Shown piece after piece: positions 54,535 through 64,000 of a stretch of DNA of 64,000 bases; the stretch's first letter is position 1; every line of letters begins with the position of its first letter. The DNA lies in the NCBI GenBank assembly GCA_947044365.1, contig OX345636.1, positions 32,376,712 to 32,440,711 of the forward strand. The letters run 5' to 3'. Position numbers and translations under genes: made by a program. Under the pieces are notes generated by a model, which made no database searches, was not told the DNA's origin, and saw only the letters and a program-made list of their open reading frames with translations. This DNA comes from Petrosia ficiformis. Taxonomy: Eukaryota; Porifera; Demospongiae; Haplosclerida; Petrosiidae.

Positions 54535-55840
54535 CTACGCCACTTTTATCCTTGATCCCCGTAAACATAATCCTGTTGCTCTAAACGTAGAGAATGAAAT
54601 TGTTGCTCTGACCCAATTTATCACCTGACTGTAAGACTTATTCCATTTATAAGACAAAGTCTCAGCTATTCTTTTCAACACTACTCTTGCTTCATTACCT
54701 ATATATCCATCTACTGACAATACAAATGGTAAAAAACACCCTCTCCTCCCTTCAACAGCCTCTAAATATTTATGTTTCTTATCTTCCTCAGCTGATTTAA
54801 TTAACAGGACGATGACAATATGACGGCGCATCAGTGTCTAAGACACGAACGTCTAACAATGCCCTCCGTCTGCGGTTGCCATAGCCTACGAATCCCTAAA
54901 TCAGCTATCAAAGCAGTTTCATCATTCTCCGGATCTGCATCATGAACAACTGGCTCTTTTATTACTTCTCTAAATGCAAGAGCTGCTATATCCCCCAATG
55001 AATCTCGATTCTCGTTATGTTGTTGGATCACCAACCCACCACGTCTACAACTTAAGGCATGTTCCAAACTTGTTGCCTCACCACATCCATCACAATTAGA
55101 TGGAATCCCCAACAATGTTTTTTCTGTATCGTAATGCCAGTGCATCTCTGAATTCCACAGGGGATAGATCAAAATTAAACTTAGCTAAAGGAAAAACGTT
55201 CAGCCAGTTTGAACATTTACCATCTACAATCCTCCTTATAGCTCGAACTCTACTTTCGTCAAATTTCCTAACTATGCCCTCCAAACAAACTTATCGAACA
55301 ATTTGGAATAACCCTTTGAAGAAATCTCCATTCACACTGGATGGATTTCACTAAGGCAGCAAATGCAGCCTGTGGTTGACTTTCTGCTGCTTTTGACAGA
55401 CCTGCCACACATCGCACCCATTTTTCAATTTTCTGCTTGACATATAATTCACACTCATCATCTTCACCAATAAACCTGTGACCACTAACAACTTTTATAC
55501 CAACATCACTAAACATTCTCTCAGCTTCAACCTTAAACTTTCTATCAATGATTAACACTGACTTAGATGGTTCAGGAAAATAACCAAAACTCGGTCCTTT
55601 CTCAAGCAATTTTGAAAACCATTCTTTCAATCGATCTAAAGAGGCCACACATGCCGAGTCATCAGCATACCATGATTGAGTCCGTCTATTTTTATTAGAT
55701 AACTGTCGAATAAGTGGTAGCACTGCCAATGCATAAAAACACATAGATATCGGATCACCCTGGGTAACCCCTTCCTTGCTAAATAATGGCTCAGTACTTC
55801 CATGAATCCAAAGTGATGAAAAACCTTATTGTTAATTAAT
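54535..55840 (-). pseudogene. Non-LTR-type reverse transcriptase with C-terminal Cys/His domain, 5' truncated
   Basis: Order on the - strand: VTQGDPISMCFYALAVLPLI, then the catalytic WYADD (near 55665), GYFPEPSKS, a thumb-like PQAAFAALVKS region, a C2HC motif (CDGCGEATSLEHALSC, near 55090-55050), RHNENRD-like segments and a VSVDGYIG...CLRGSR end. Frameshifts near 55272, 55115 and 54831 break it. A zinc knuckle followed by a conserved C-terminal domain suggests a LINE with a restriction-like endonuclease, but I cannot fix the clade. Confidence 0.7.
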
Positions 55841-55879
55841 TTTATATGATCCATTTTTTCTTCATGGAGAATTATATAG

Positions 55880-56150
55880 TTTATTCATTACAACTTGACA
55901 CTAATTCCCATAATCAACAAAGTGTACTTTAGCTGTGTTTGCACTCTTCTCAACCGTTCTCTATTATCCACACGCCCTTCTCCAACCACTCCACACACCA
56001 CATGCCCTTCTCCAACCGCTCCATACACCACACACTCTTGTCCAATAAACAATGAGGAAATTGAAGGCACAGGTCTAGTGGAGCTAACGATATTCTCCAG
56101 CTGCTCATCTGCCTCATTTAATTGTTGTACATATGCTTAATGGTTGTCCA
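55880..56150 (-). pseudogene. Tudor-like fragment, copy 1
   Basis: - strand reading contains EKSANTAKVHFVDYGN followed by an in-frame TAG. VHFVDYGN is typical of Tudor domains. It includes small GC-rich tandem units (ccacacaccacatgcccttc). It is partly duplicated at 57100-57360. Confidence 0.45.
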
Positions 56151-57039
56151 TATATGCAGCCAATACAAGTTACCAGAACTTGAAACTCCTTCTCTTCAGG
56201 CCAAACAGGTGGACTATATGATATTCTAGAAATATAGCCATTCTGTACACTTTTTCGTTTGTTCATTTGAAGAGTAATAAGGTGAGGAGGCAATTTCTGA
56301 ATGGTAGTTTCCATGGTAGCCGGTTGTTCAATCTTGGTAGGGATATAGGAAACAATGATTGTTAGTTTTGGAAAAACTTTCGATAATTGGTGATGCGAAC
56401 ACTAGCCGAGATATGAGAAGAGAATTCACTTTGGAAGTATCATTTGGAGTAGGAGAAGGAGGTATACGACTTCTAGGGATACTTGCGATACGTTTAAAGG
56501 ATTGAGGGGGAGGTATTGAAAGGGGTAGCATTGCGCGTACTTACTGTGCTACTCCTGGAGTGTCTCTCTATATTCTAAAACTTATCAACCTGTTTATTAA
56601 GATAATTGATTTTCTATTGTTAGTAATTTCGTGTTGTTTCAAGACAGTAGCTACAGTATATCAATCACTTGATTCTCATGTTGAAAAGATAGATTTATTA
56701 TACAGTCTTTGAGGGCTTGAGGATAAACTCTTTACTAACAGTATTACTTCTTTGTCTAATACAAAATTAGAAAAGGCTAAACAAAGATTATAATCCCATT
56801 CTTTATCTTCATTTACACCATTTAAAGAACATGGCAGAGCAAGAGCTGAATACATTCTTGGCCTCTTTTAACTTGACTCAAACAACACTAGTTACGCTAC
56901 TGTACAAAATCAATCACTGTTATATAGTAAACCACTAAATGTTCTGGAATATTCTAAAACATGTGCACAGATAAAAGTTCTAGAGACACATGCCCCAACA
57001 CCTTTTGCCCAATAATTGTGAACGAGTCATGATCAACAT

Positions 57040-57360
57040 TTAAAGTACTTGACATATTTCCAGCCATGTGGTAGTGATTTCATTATGTACAGCTGCTAGT
57101 TTATTAATTACATCATGAGTGGCAACTTGACATGAATTCCCATCATCAACGAAGTATACCTTAGCTATGTATGCAGTAAACTTTGCACTCTTCTCAAGAG
57201 CCAAAGGCTGATAGCATTCTTCATCTGAATATTGAATATATATATACACCCTTGTGTAATAGACAGTGAGGAAATTGAAGGCACTCGTCTAGAGGAGCTA
57301 ACAATATTTTCCAGCTGCTCATCTACCTTTTTTAATTGTTGTACATATGCTACTGGTTGT
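57040..57360 (-). pseudogene. Tudor-like fragment, copy 2
   Basis: A 69-codon open frame (57040-57249) includes KFTAYIAKVYFVDDGNSCQV, a Tudor-like core. Upstream, a second open stretch (AYVQQLKKVDEQLENIVSSS) matches copy 1 at the DNA level. The fragments lie just beyond the hAT transposase remnant and may be part of, or carried by, that element. Confidence 0.45.
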
Positions 57361-58190
57361 CCATAAAAGATTGTTAAGGAAGTGCATGGCAGAGTGTTTA
57401 TTCAAAAACAAATCTTTCTTGTGCAGTTGCAAAATCATTACCTTGAAATTAACTTTTCTGGCAATTTTATTTTCATTACTCAATATGGCCAACCCTTGCA
57501 AATGTTCTTGGCACATTGTTAACCTCAAGTAATATTTAATTAATTTGAGTCTGCTAAGCGATCTTTCACCCTCTGCAACTGTGACTGGTAGTGTACAAAA
57601 AATGCACATGGAGATGGATAAATTAGGGAGAAGGTTTTCGAGCTTAAGTTCATGATTTTTGTTGAGTAAATCAAAAGGACTATATGATGGCTCATTAAAG
57701 TACGTTTCAACAGTAGACACTCCTCAACAAGTGCATTTGATACATTATTGTCGTAATGGGTAATGAACTTTTCCGCAGCAGCTGTGAGCTGTCTTTCCTC
57801 AGTAATTCCATAAAAATGAGAAAAGGCTGTCTCACTGCTGTAAATCTTTCTGTAATACCAGAGATTACATTATCCATCAAGTTGTAGAAAATGTTTGGAC
57901 AAAAATCAGTTTTCTCTGAAGATTCTACAAGGGATGTGGAAGGCTGTGGAATTACAGCTTCATTCAAAAATTTGCTTATGCTTTTGTTTCACTGGTAGGT
58001 TAGGATTAATTTCCATTGATTCGGCTACACGTTTTGCTTCTCTATGTATATCACTCCAACCCTCTCTGAGTACTTTTAAATCCTGTAAAAGGCCTTCAAG
58101 TTTCTTAACTTCAACATCTATGATCGCTTTTCTTGCTTGCAACATCTTAGGCTGCTTTATTTCTTCAGTAATAGATATTTAGACTCTACT
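57319..58190 (-). pseudogene. hAT transposase remnant (C-terminal part)
   Basis: Pieces in three frames: KLEGLLQDLKVLREGWSDIH (near 58080), NLMDNVISGITERFTAV (near 57860) and the C-terminal dimerisation region with LPVTVAEGERSLSRLKLIK and LAILSNENKIARKV (57500-57600). This order is that of ZMYM1-like hAT transposases. The N-terminal zinc finger and first catalytic residues are not seen. Confidence 0.72.
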
Positions 58191-59577
58191 AGACTCAGGG
58201 GATATCTTGAATACAGTTAGCCATTAGCACCCCGAGGGGGCTCTGCTCTTGGATACCCCCATTAGCTCTTTGTCAGAGATTGCACTGAGTATCCATGGCC
58301 CACCCTATTGGATTTTGCTGTTTTGGATATTTACAGTACGCTATTATTTACTCATCTACCACCTCTACTATGGTATGTGGACCAGCTGGCACTGCCACGG
58401 CTTCATACAGTACACAGTAGTGTCTATCTTTAGACACTGGGTTCTCAGGCTACTTTCGGAGTGGAGGGTTCCCATGGATCTGTACCCAGTACAGTTCCCC
58501 TTGAGATGTGTGTTTGGGTTGTCTACTGATGATTGCTCACCTTAGAAGCATGAAATATCTAATTGCTCACAGCAAATATGAGTTGGAGGGTTACAACGTT
58601 GCACAAGTATCTACATGTACCTCTACCTGCTACCAATGAATAATTCCTCTGTTACCATCTTATAATTGATCTACAAAACTAACTAAAACTACTTTCATAT
58701 TTTAAAACTAAAACTAAACTAAAACTAAAATATAATACCCCAACCAAAACAACACTAAAGTTAATACTCATTATACATTGTGTATATGTGATTGGCTCAG
58801 GGAATAGAATTTATGGTTCAAAATCAAATGCTTAGCTCATTATTTAGTCATTTTGTACAAGAAGCATACTAAACTTGATATCAAAGAGAAACAATGGTTA
58901 ACAATAACAATTGTAACTTTTATCACACACACACACACATTAATTACACATACAGTACATCCGTCAAAGTCAGCACTAGGCTTAAGTGTACATATACAAT
59001 AATAATACGTGCATGTAGTGTATACTGTACATACATGTATTCATGTACATGTACATATGAGTGTCATGTGTATGATTATGCACATAAGAGTATTCTCATT
59101 ACCTATATCACTTTTATCATCTAGTTAATTGTTACATGTAGTTGAAGATAAATTATGTTACGTGTACTTTGGCTTTGTTGATATTTTTACAAGTTATTGT
59201 GCAACTATGACCTGGTACCATTTTTATATTCATGTAACAAGTCATATTTAGACTGATTCAAACACATATTTTATAGAATGATAGATTTATGTGTTCACAA
59301 TATCCTTTTATTCATTTTACACAGAGTGAGTATCGTAAAATCAGCTAGTTTGATAGCTACTCTTTGTGATCCTGTAAAGTTGGCAAATAGCAGGTACAAG
59401 TACTCTCTTTAGTTTAGAACTACAACATGTACGTGTACAAACAATCTTTTTACCTGAACCATTTTCATATAATTATCCTTCCAATTCTGTTTGTATATGT
59501 TTCAATCCATGGAGGTTTCATTATTTACAGTATACCCATGTATTAGCTCCTTGTGACATTAAACTACAATGTATACA
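58191..59577. other. Intergenic DNA
   Basis: A moderately GC-rich stretch at 58200-58560 looks like an old repeat (ccgagggggctctgctcttg) but has no readable frame. The rest is AT-rich, with a tandem aaaactaaa motif at about 58690-58730. Confidence 0.4.
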
Positions 59578-59607
59578 CTACATGTACATGTACATGTACA
59601 TGTACAT
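59578..59607. repeat. (ACATGT)n microsatellite
   Basis: Five tandem catgta units. The same hexamer is scattered singly through the right third of the window. Confidence 0.85.
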
Positions 59608-59762
59608 CACATACTAAGTCAGCACATTCTAATTTTGAGGTTATATCATGAGTTCAAACATACATGCACTTTACATGTACATGTACATGTTTCTTAAAAA
59701 AATGTAACCCAAAAAGCATCTGAACAAGTTTGGGAGACTAACATAGGACCCAAAATTAAACA

Positions 59763-59854
59763 AACCACTTCCATATAACCCTACATACGTACAGCTCTTT
59801 GTATTTTGCTGTATAGCGGCGTAAGTGCTTATGTACGGTTATATGGAAGTGGTT
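59763..59854. mobile_element. 92-bp hairpin MITE
   Basis: Arms aaccacttccatataacc and ggttatatggaagtggtt are perfect inverted repeats around a ~56-bp loop. Confidence 0.8.
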
Positions 59855-60323
59855 AGTGTAATATGCAGATTAAATTTATGCTTCATGTTATAATTAAACA
59901 GCTGAGAATCTAACCCACAAAAACGTAAAGTACATGAAATCATTCCCAAAGTTTGTTTCAAAATTTAAGAAAATCTTGATTCTGGGATATTATACATGTA
60001 CACAACAGTATTGTCCCCAGGAAAATAATAGAGTGGTGATTCCATTAGCCCTACCCAAAGCTCCACCTATTTCAAACTGACCACTCCCCCGCATTTTCTC
60101 CTGATCCATCTCTTTTCTTTCCTTATGAAATAGCCTTACATTCTTTTTGTATGCTAAAAAATGCCACCATTTTTAATTAATACTGCAATTGGAAAAAAAG
60201 TAGCACAAATTATATGTTTACATTGTACATATACAGTGGTCGTATGTTGTATTCAAGTTTATTAAAGGAACAAATACATGTCATTACTACCTGTAATCAT
60301 AAGGTAATCATTGGTTATTACAG

Positions 60324-60415
60324 GTTTTGTTAAGAAGTGTATTCAGTTATATGAAACTGCTGTTGTTCATCATGGTCTCATGTTGGTTGGTCCAACAATA
60401 TCTGGAAAAACTAAG
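60324..60415 (+). pseudogene. Dynein heavy-chain AAA+ exon (Walker A)
   Basis: Acceptor ttattacag, then FVKKCIQLYETAVVHHGLML followed by VGPTISGKTK: a dynein heavy-chain P-loop (GxxxxGKT) with its usual lead-in IQLYE..VVRHGLMLVGP. The following bases are gctagt, so a GC donor must be assumed or the site is dead. It joins in phase with 61458-61547. AAA2 or AAA3 cannot be told apart here. Confidence 0.6.
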
Positions 60416-60539
60416 GCTAGTTAATTAGATTACTGATTACTGTAATGAGATAAAATTTATAATAATGATTATGCTATAGGCTATGTTATATGATGTTGAT
60501 TGCATGTATTCATGTATGTATAGAACATGTATATACATG

Positions 60540-60889
60540 TATATATATATATATATCTCATAATGAGATTCATAGCCCATACATTTCTATGGGGCGTGTA
60601 AGTTTATATTTCTCATATAAACCTCAAAATAGGTTGATATTTTAAAATATCAACCTTGTGAAACTCGACGGCGATTTCTGACAGATTTAATGACAATCTC
60701 TTGCAGGACAATCCAAGGTATGAATCTCATTCTAAAATATATCAGATATAACATGTTTCATCTGTCTATATGCGTTATATAAACCTGCCAACTCGGATGA
60801 TATCACCCTCGGGCTACGCCCTCGGGTGATATCTTACCTCGTGGCAGGTTTATATAACGCATATAGACCTCTGAAACATGATATATATA

Positions 60890-60935
<46 letters not shown>
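60540..60935. repeat. Palindromic MITE and (TA)n
   Basis: 60752-60880 is a hairpin with arms gtctatatgcgttatataaa and inverse, and an inner stem gatatcaccctcggg / ccctcgggtgatatc around a gctac loop. An outer pair, aatgagattcata / tatgaatctcatt, lies at about 60565 and 60720. (TA)n at 60893-60930. Confidence 0.8.
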
Positions 60936-60936
<1 letters not shown>

Positions 60937-61457
60937 CAAATGTATTGTATATGTTTGACTGGCTCTGCAAAAACCTGACTTACCGATTGAGAGTTCAAAA
61001 TTTATTTACCTGAATGGAGCATTAACTTAGCTCTACATTGATATATGAAACATCCCAATCAAGATAAAGACAAAACCACAGTGAGTGAGTAAACCACAAA
61101 TCCTTCATTTTGAGAAAAACGGAATTAACTAAATTTTTAATCAATGATTAAGAATTTATTTTGCAGTGGCTTAGCGAAGCATAGAGATATCTCCAAACCT
61201 CTCTGAAAGTATAAGTTAGTTAAGCTTTATACAATAAAACTGTGATCACCCGAGTAATCCACAATTGTCTATTGTCACTCACATCTCAAAATTATATTTT
61301 AATCCATAAAGTCAGGTTTTTGCTCAGAGTCAGTCACAATTATGTACATGTATATTGTACATAAAATATACTGTAACAAATACATGCATAATTATATGTA
61401 CATAACTGCTATGGTCAAGATTCACATCATTACTATCTTTACTGTTGTGATTTGTAG

Positions 61458-61547
61458 AGTTATGAAGTATTAAGAGATAGTCTTACCCGCACTGAAAGGT
61501 AAATTGACAGCAGGAGGAACTCCATTTGACCCATTAACGCATGAATG
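61458..61547 (+). pseudogene. Dynein heavy-chain exon, frameshifted and shortened
   Basis: Acceptor gatttgtag, SYEVLRDSLTR, then a 1-nt shift, then LKGKLTAGGTPFDPLTHEW and a gtaagc donor. The LKGK...FDPLTHEW order is that of dynein, but the ~30 residues normally between them (with the NPKSITMGQLYG block) are missing. No other dynein exons are seen nearby, so this is likely a gene relic. Confidence 0.55.
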
Positions 61548-61643
61548 GTAAGCAAATGTAATTGTATACAGTGTACATGTACACCAATATATACAATAAT
61601 TATACTAGTGCTACATGTACATGTACATTACACATGAAGAGAT

Positions 61644-61788
61644 GGAAAGAAAGAAAGAAAGACACTTTTAAGACAGGCACCTGAGGCAAATGAAAATGAA
61701 AAATGAGTTGCCTTAGGTGGGATTTGAACCCACAACACTCTGCACTCCGGACAGATGCTCTTACCAACTGAGCTACATGTACCAAGGC
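61644..61788 (-). mobile_element. tRNA-derived SINE-like unit
   Basis: The head (61710-61788) folds as a tRNA: 7-bp acceptor stem GCCTTGG/CCTAAGGC with one wobble, A box tagctcagttgg, 5-bp anticodon stem with loop CCGGAGT, T arm GTGGG/CCCAC with B box ggttcaaatcc. Six extra bases (catgta) lie between acceptor stem and D arm, and position 33 is C rather than T. A ~45-bp body and a (CTTT)n tail follow. Head plus body plus simple-repeat tail is the SINE layout. A working tRNA is unlikely. Confidence 0.65.
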
Positions 61789-61799
61789 AGCCCAGCTGG

Positions 61800-63540
61800 C
61801 CAGGTCCAAATCAAACATCTCATACACCTGTGTGAACAAGTTAACTGAAACTTGGTGAAGGCCGGGGTAATTAAACCACCAAAGATACTAAACACTAAAT
61901 CTAAGTATATACATAATGACTTGAGATGGATATCCGTACTAAAAAAATACAAAGACACCCAATTTTATATTTTAACAGGATTGGCTTTAGAAGGTATTGC
62001 TCCTCCCCAGTTAAATTTCAATTAACATGAGTTTGGCAATACATAATGAATAATTATATTGTGACAAATGATTCATAAAGTTGTCGGTATTGGGATATAA
62101 TTATACATTACACTAACCTCTATAGCCTAATATGTCTGATATACAGTTGTATATACATGTATATATTTATAGCACTTTGACGCCTAACATCAAAGGTACC
62201 GACAGTTCTATATTTTCCATATAGCACACTTTTTTTTACCACATCCTGTTCTATATTTTCCGGATATTGTTTATAACACTAGAAAACAACGTGCTTACCT
62301 TGGGTTTAGTGCAAGAACACTAAGTACTTCATTTTTCTTCTCCATTGCATCAATCCAAAGTACTATAAACCAGTTAAAGCACTGGGTTTGCTCGTGTTGT
62401 CTTGGTAAATATAGCACTGGGGGTGGGGTCTCAAAGCCTCATAAAGCACTCGGCTACTCCTCGTGCTTTATGAGCTTCTCGACCCCATATGTATTAAATA
62501 TTACTAACTATTAGCTACTAATGTACATGTAGTACATGTATGTGTGTTTCTTACTGCCCATGCCCATTGTCTCTATTTCCCGACTGATAACTCAATGCCA
62601 CCATTTTTATATATTTACATGTACACACTATCATCATGAATTTCTTTAATGACAGGAAATTATTAATTGTTAGGTTATACCACTTGAAACTACAACATGT
62701 AAAGAATAGAGAAAGTCAATGATTTACCCAACCAGTAGTTTTGGTATTAGGTTTTTGTTATGTCAGCAAATTTTGTCACAATCTTAATTCATTTGTGTTA
62801 TTATATATATAAAGTTGGTTATGATTGCCTCACTCATAAAAATTGCATAATTTTTATTTATAAGACTTAAATTCTTGTCTGCGTAGAGCTGACCTTTTAG
62901 TGTTGGAATGAGGCATACTCACTCAACTCAACTAATACTATGCATGTACAGATCTGTACCTTTGTTTATCTCATTGCATCATTATTTTTTAAGTTAAAAA
63001 GTATCCAAGGAAGGGGCAAATGCCTATTATCGTTAGCAGTAATTACTGTTGTAAACACTTTACATGTATATCCTCTATACCTACATGTATTTATAATAAT
63101 TAAAATTGAGGCATGGTAAACTGTAATATTGAATTGTTATCATTGATACCAGCATTTTTGACTTATAGGTGGCAAATTTTGGGTGCGACAATATCAAAAT
63201 AACACATCCCAAACATGATTTTTTGTCATTGTTAGGATGTCTACCATTAATATTCCCACAGTTACTAACCCAAACCTCATAACCTGTTGTTATAAAGGGA
63301 CCCCTATATACAGCGACACATAATATTATAATTGTGTAATTATATAATTGTTTTAAAATTTAGTATTCAGAAAGTAGTTCAATTGTAAATTTACTGCTTC
63401 ATAATCCATAGCATGTACATGTATTTACATCAATAGAATCTTCAAGCGTAAACACGGGCACCTCCCACCAACACGCCCCTTACCTGATCCACTGGTAACT
63501 TCACATTGCCTCATATGTCTAGCAGACATTCAATTGGTGA
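61800..63540. other. Intergenic DNA
   Basis: No gene recognised. A small hairpin at 62448-62475 (ctcataaagcac / gtgctttatgag) lies in a short GC-richer patch at 62390-62490. Confidence 0.4.
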
Positions 63541-63612
63541 GCTCTCCCTTTCTCCCATCTCTCTCTCTCTCTCTCTCCCTCTCTCTCTCTCTCGCTCTCT
63601 CCCTCTCTCTCT
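63541..63612. repeat. (CT)n microsatellite
   Basis: Pyrimidine tract of CT repeats with a few ccct interruptions. Confidence 0.9.
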
Positions 63613-63676
63613 AAGTTCTAAGTCTCCATTGCTATTTTTTTAACATTTCCATTACTCACTAATATCATCATCTCTT

Positions 63677-63812
63677 CTCATTTTAATTTTAATAATGGTA
63701 TAACTTTCCGCGCCCATTAATTTATAAAATTTAAACATAAAAAATGGTGGCACATGAATTGATAGAATAAATGGTAGGTAAATATCTGTACTAATAGATG
63801 CACTTGTAGTTA
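63677..63812. repeat. Dispersed repeat R1, copy 3 (interrupted)
   Basis: Matches the first ~140 bp of copy 1 (taactttccgcgcccat, ctaatagatgcacttgtag) and then breaks at a new element. Confidence 0.75.
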
Positions 63813-64000
63813 CTAGTGATGTGCGATACGTATCGATATATCGAAATATCGATATTTTCGTTGAATATCGTGATACAATATTAGCTTTTGGGTTTATCGA
63901 TACACTGGAATGGACAGTTTAGTAAACGTGGTTTTTCTAATTTGTCTAATTTGATACCTAAAAGTAATTGTAAAAAGCTAGTGTGCATAACTTTCATTGA
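63812..64000. mobile_element. Left end of an hAT-like element, cut by the window edge
   Basis: Begins tagtgatgtgcgatacgta inside R1 copy 3, followed by cgatatatcgaaatatcgat motifs. The right end is outside the window. Confidence 0.5.

Noticed and set aside
61600..61839. 79-codon - strand ORF
   Set aside because: It runs through the tRNA-like head and the simple-repeat tail of the SINE-like unit.

Overview
This is eukaryotic, most likely metazoan, nuclear DNA. It is AT-rich, has GT-AG spliced exons and is dominated by transposable elements. A sponge is my best guess, with a cnidarian or other early-branching animal as the alternative. The guess rests on a kinase-less ankyrin-GTPase-Death gene, an ISL2EU-type transposon with THAP transposase and YqaJ-like nuclease, and the mix of pogo, hAT and Ty3/gypsy remnants. 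It is inference, not something read directly.

The main real gene runs on the + strand from before the window start to 39558. Two 99-bp ankyrin exons (3853-3951 and 18277-18375), a third at 25102-25200 and a short degenerate repeat at 26445-26519 lead through small linker exons (26753-26845, 27005-27065, 30982-31026, 31388-31432). These lead to one of two phase-compatible ends. The short end (31904-31989) encodes one hydrophobic helix and a stop, which predicts a tail-anchored ankyrin protein. The long end is a 2.1-kb exon (36696-38786) with a Roc-like GTPase and COR-like region, then 39048-39137 and a Death-domain exon (39290-39558). The two first ankyrin exons sit in two copies of a ~7.5-kb segment (about 1214-8665 and 16097-25027). 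The introns of the copies are nearly identical, but the exons differ at eight positions, all amino-acid changing.

Between the two copies (8666-15971) lies a transposon cluster. It holds an ISL2EU-type element with converging transposase and nuclease genes, a DDE-like (DUF7869-type) gene interrupted by a 305-bp hAT MITE with intact 8-bp target duplication, a Ulp1-like cysteine protease gene, and a pogo-type transposase on the - strand. All but the protease are visibly broken. The gene's introns hold two decayed Ty3/gypsy elements (one with recognisable LTRs at 32361 and 35157), a Tc1-like TIR element carrying an unknown ORF, and many MITEs.

Downstream (39.6-64 kb) the DNA is mostly repeats: gypsy, pogo, Tigger, hAT and LINE remnants, palindromic MITEs, a three-copy dispersed repeat, a tRNA-derived SINE-like unit and two decayed dynein heavy-chain exons. 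Two related-looking - strand genes here (44953-46202 and 50460-50943) are more unusual. Both start with an N-myristoylation-type Met-Gly sequence, continue as highly charged coils and end in a proline-rich tail.
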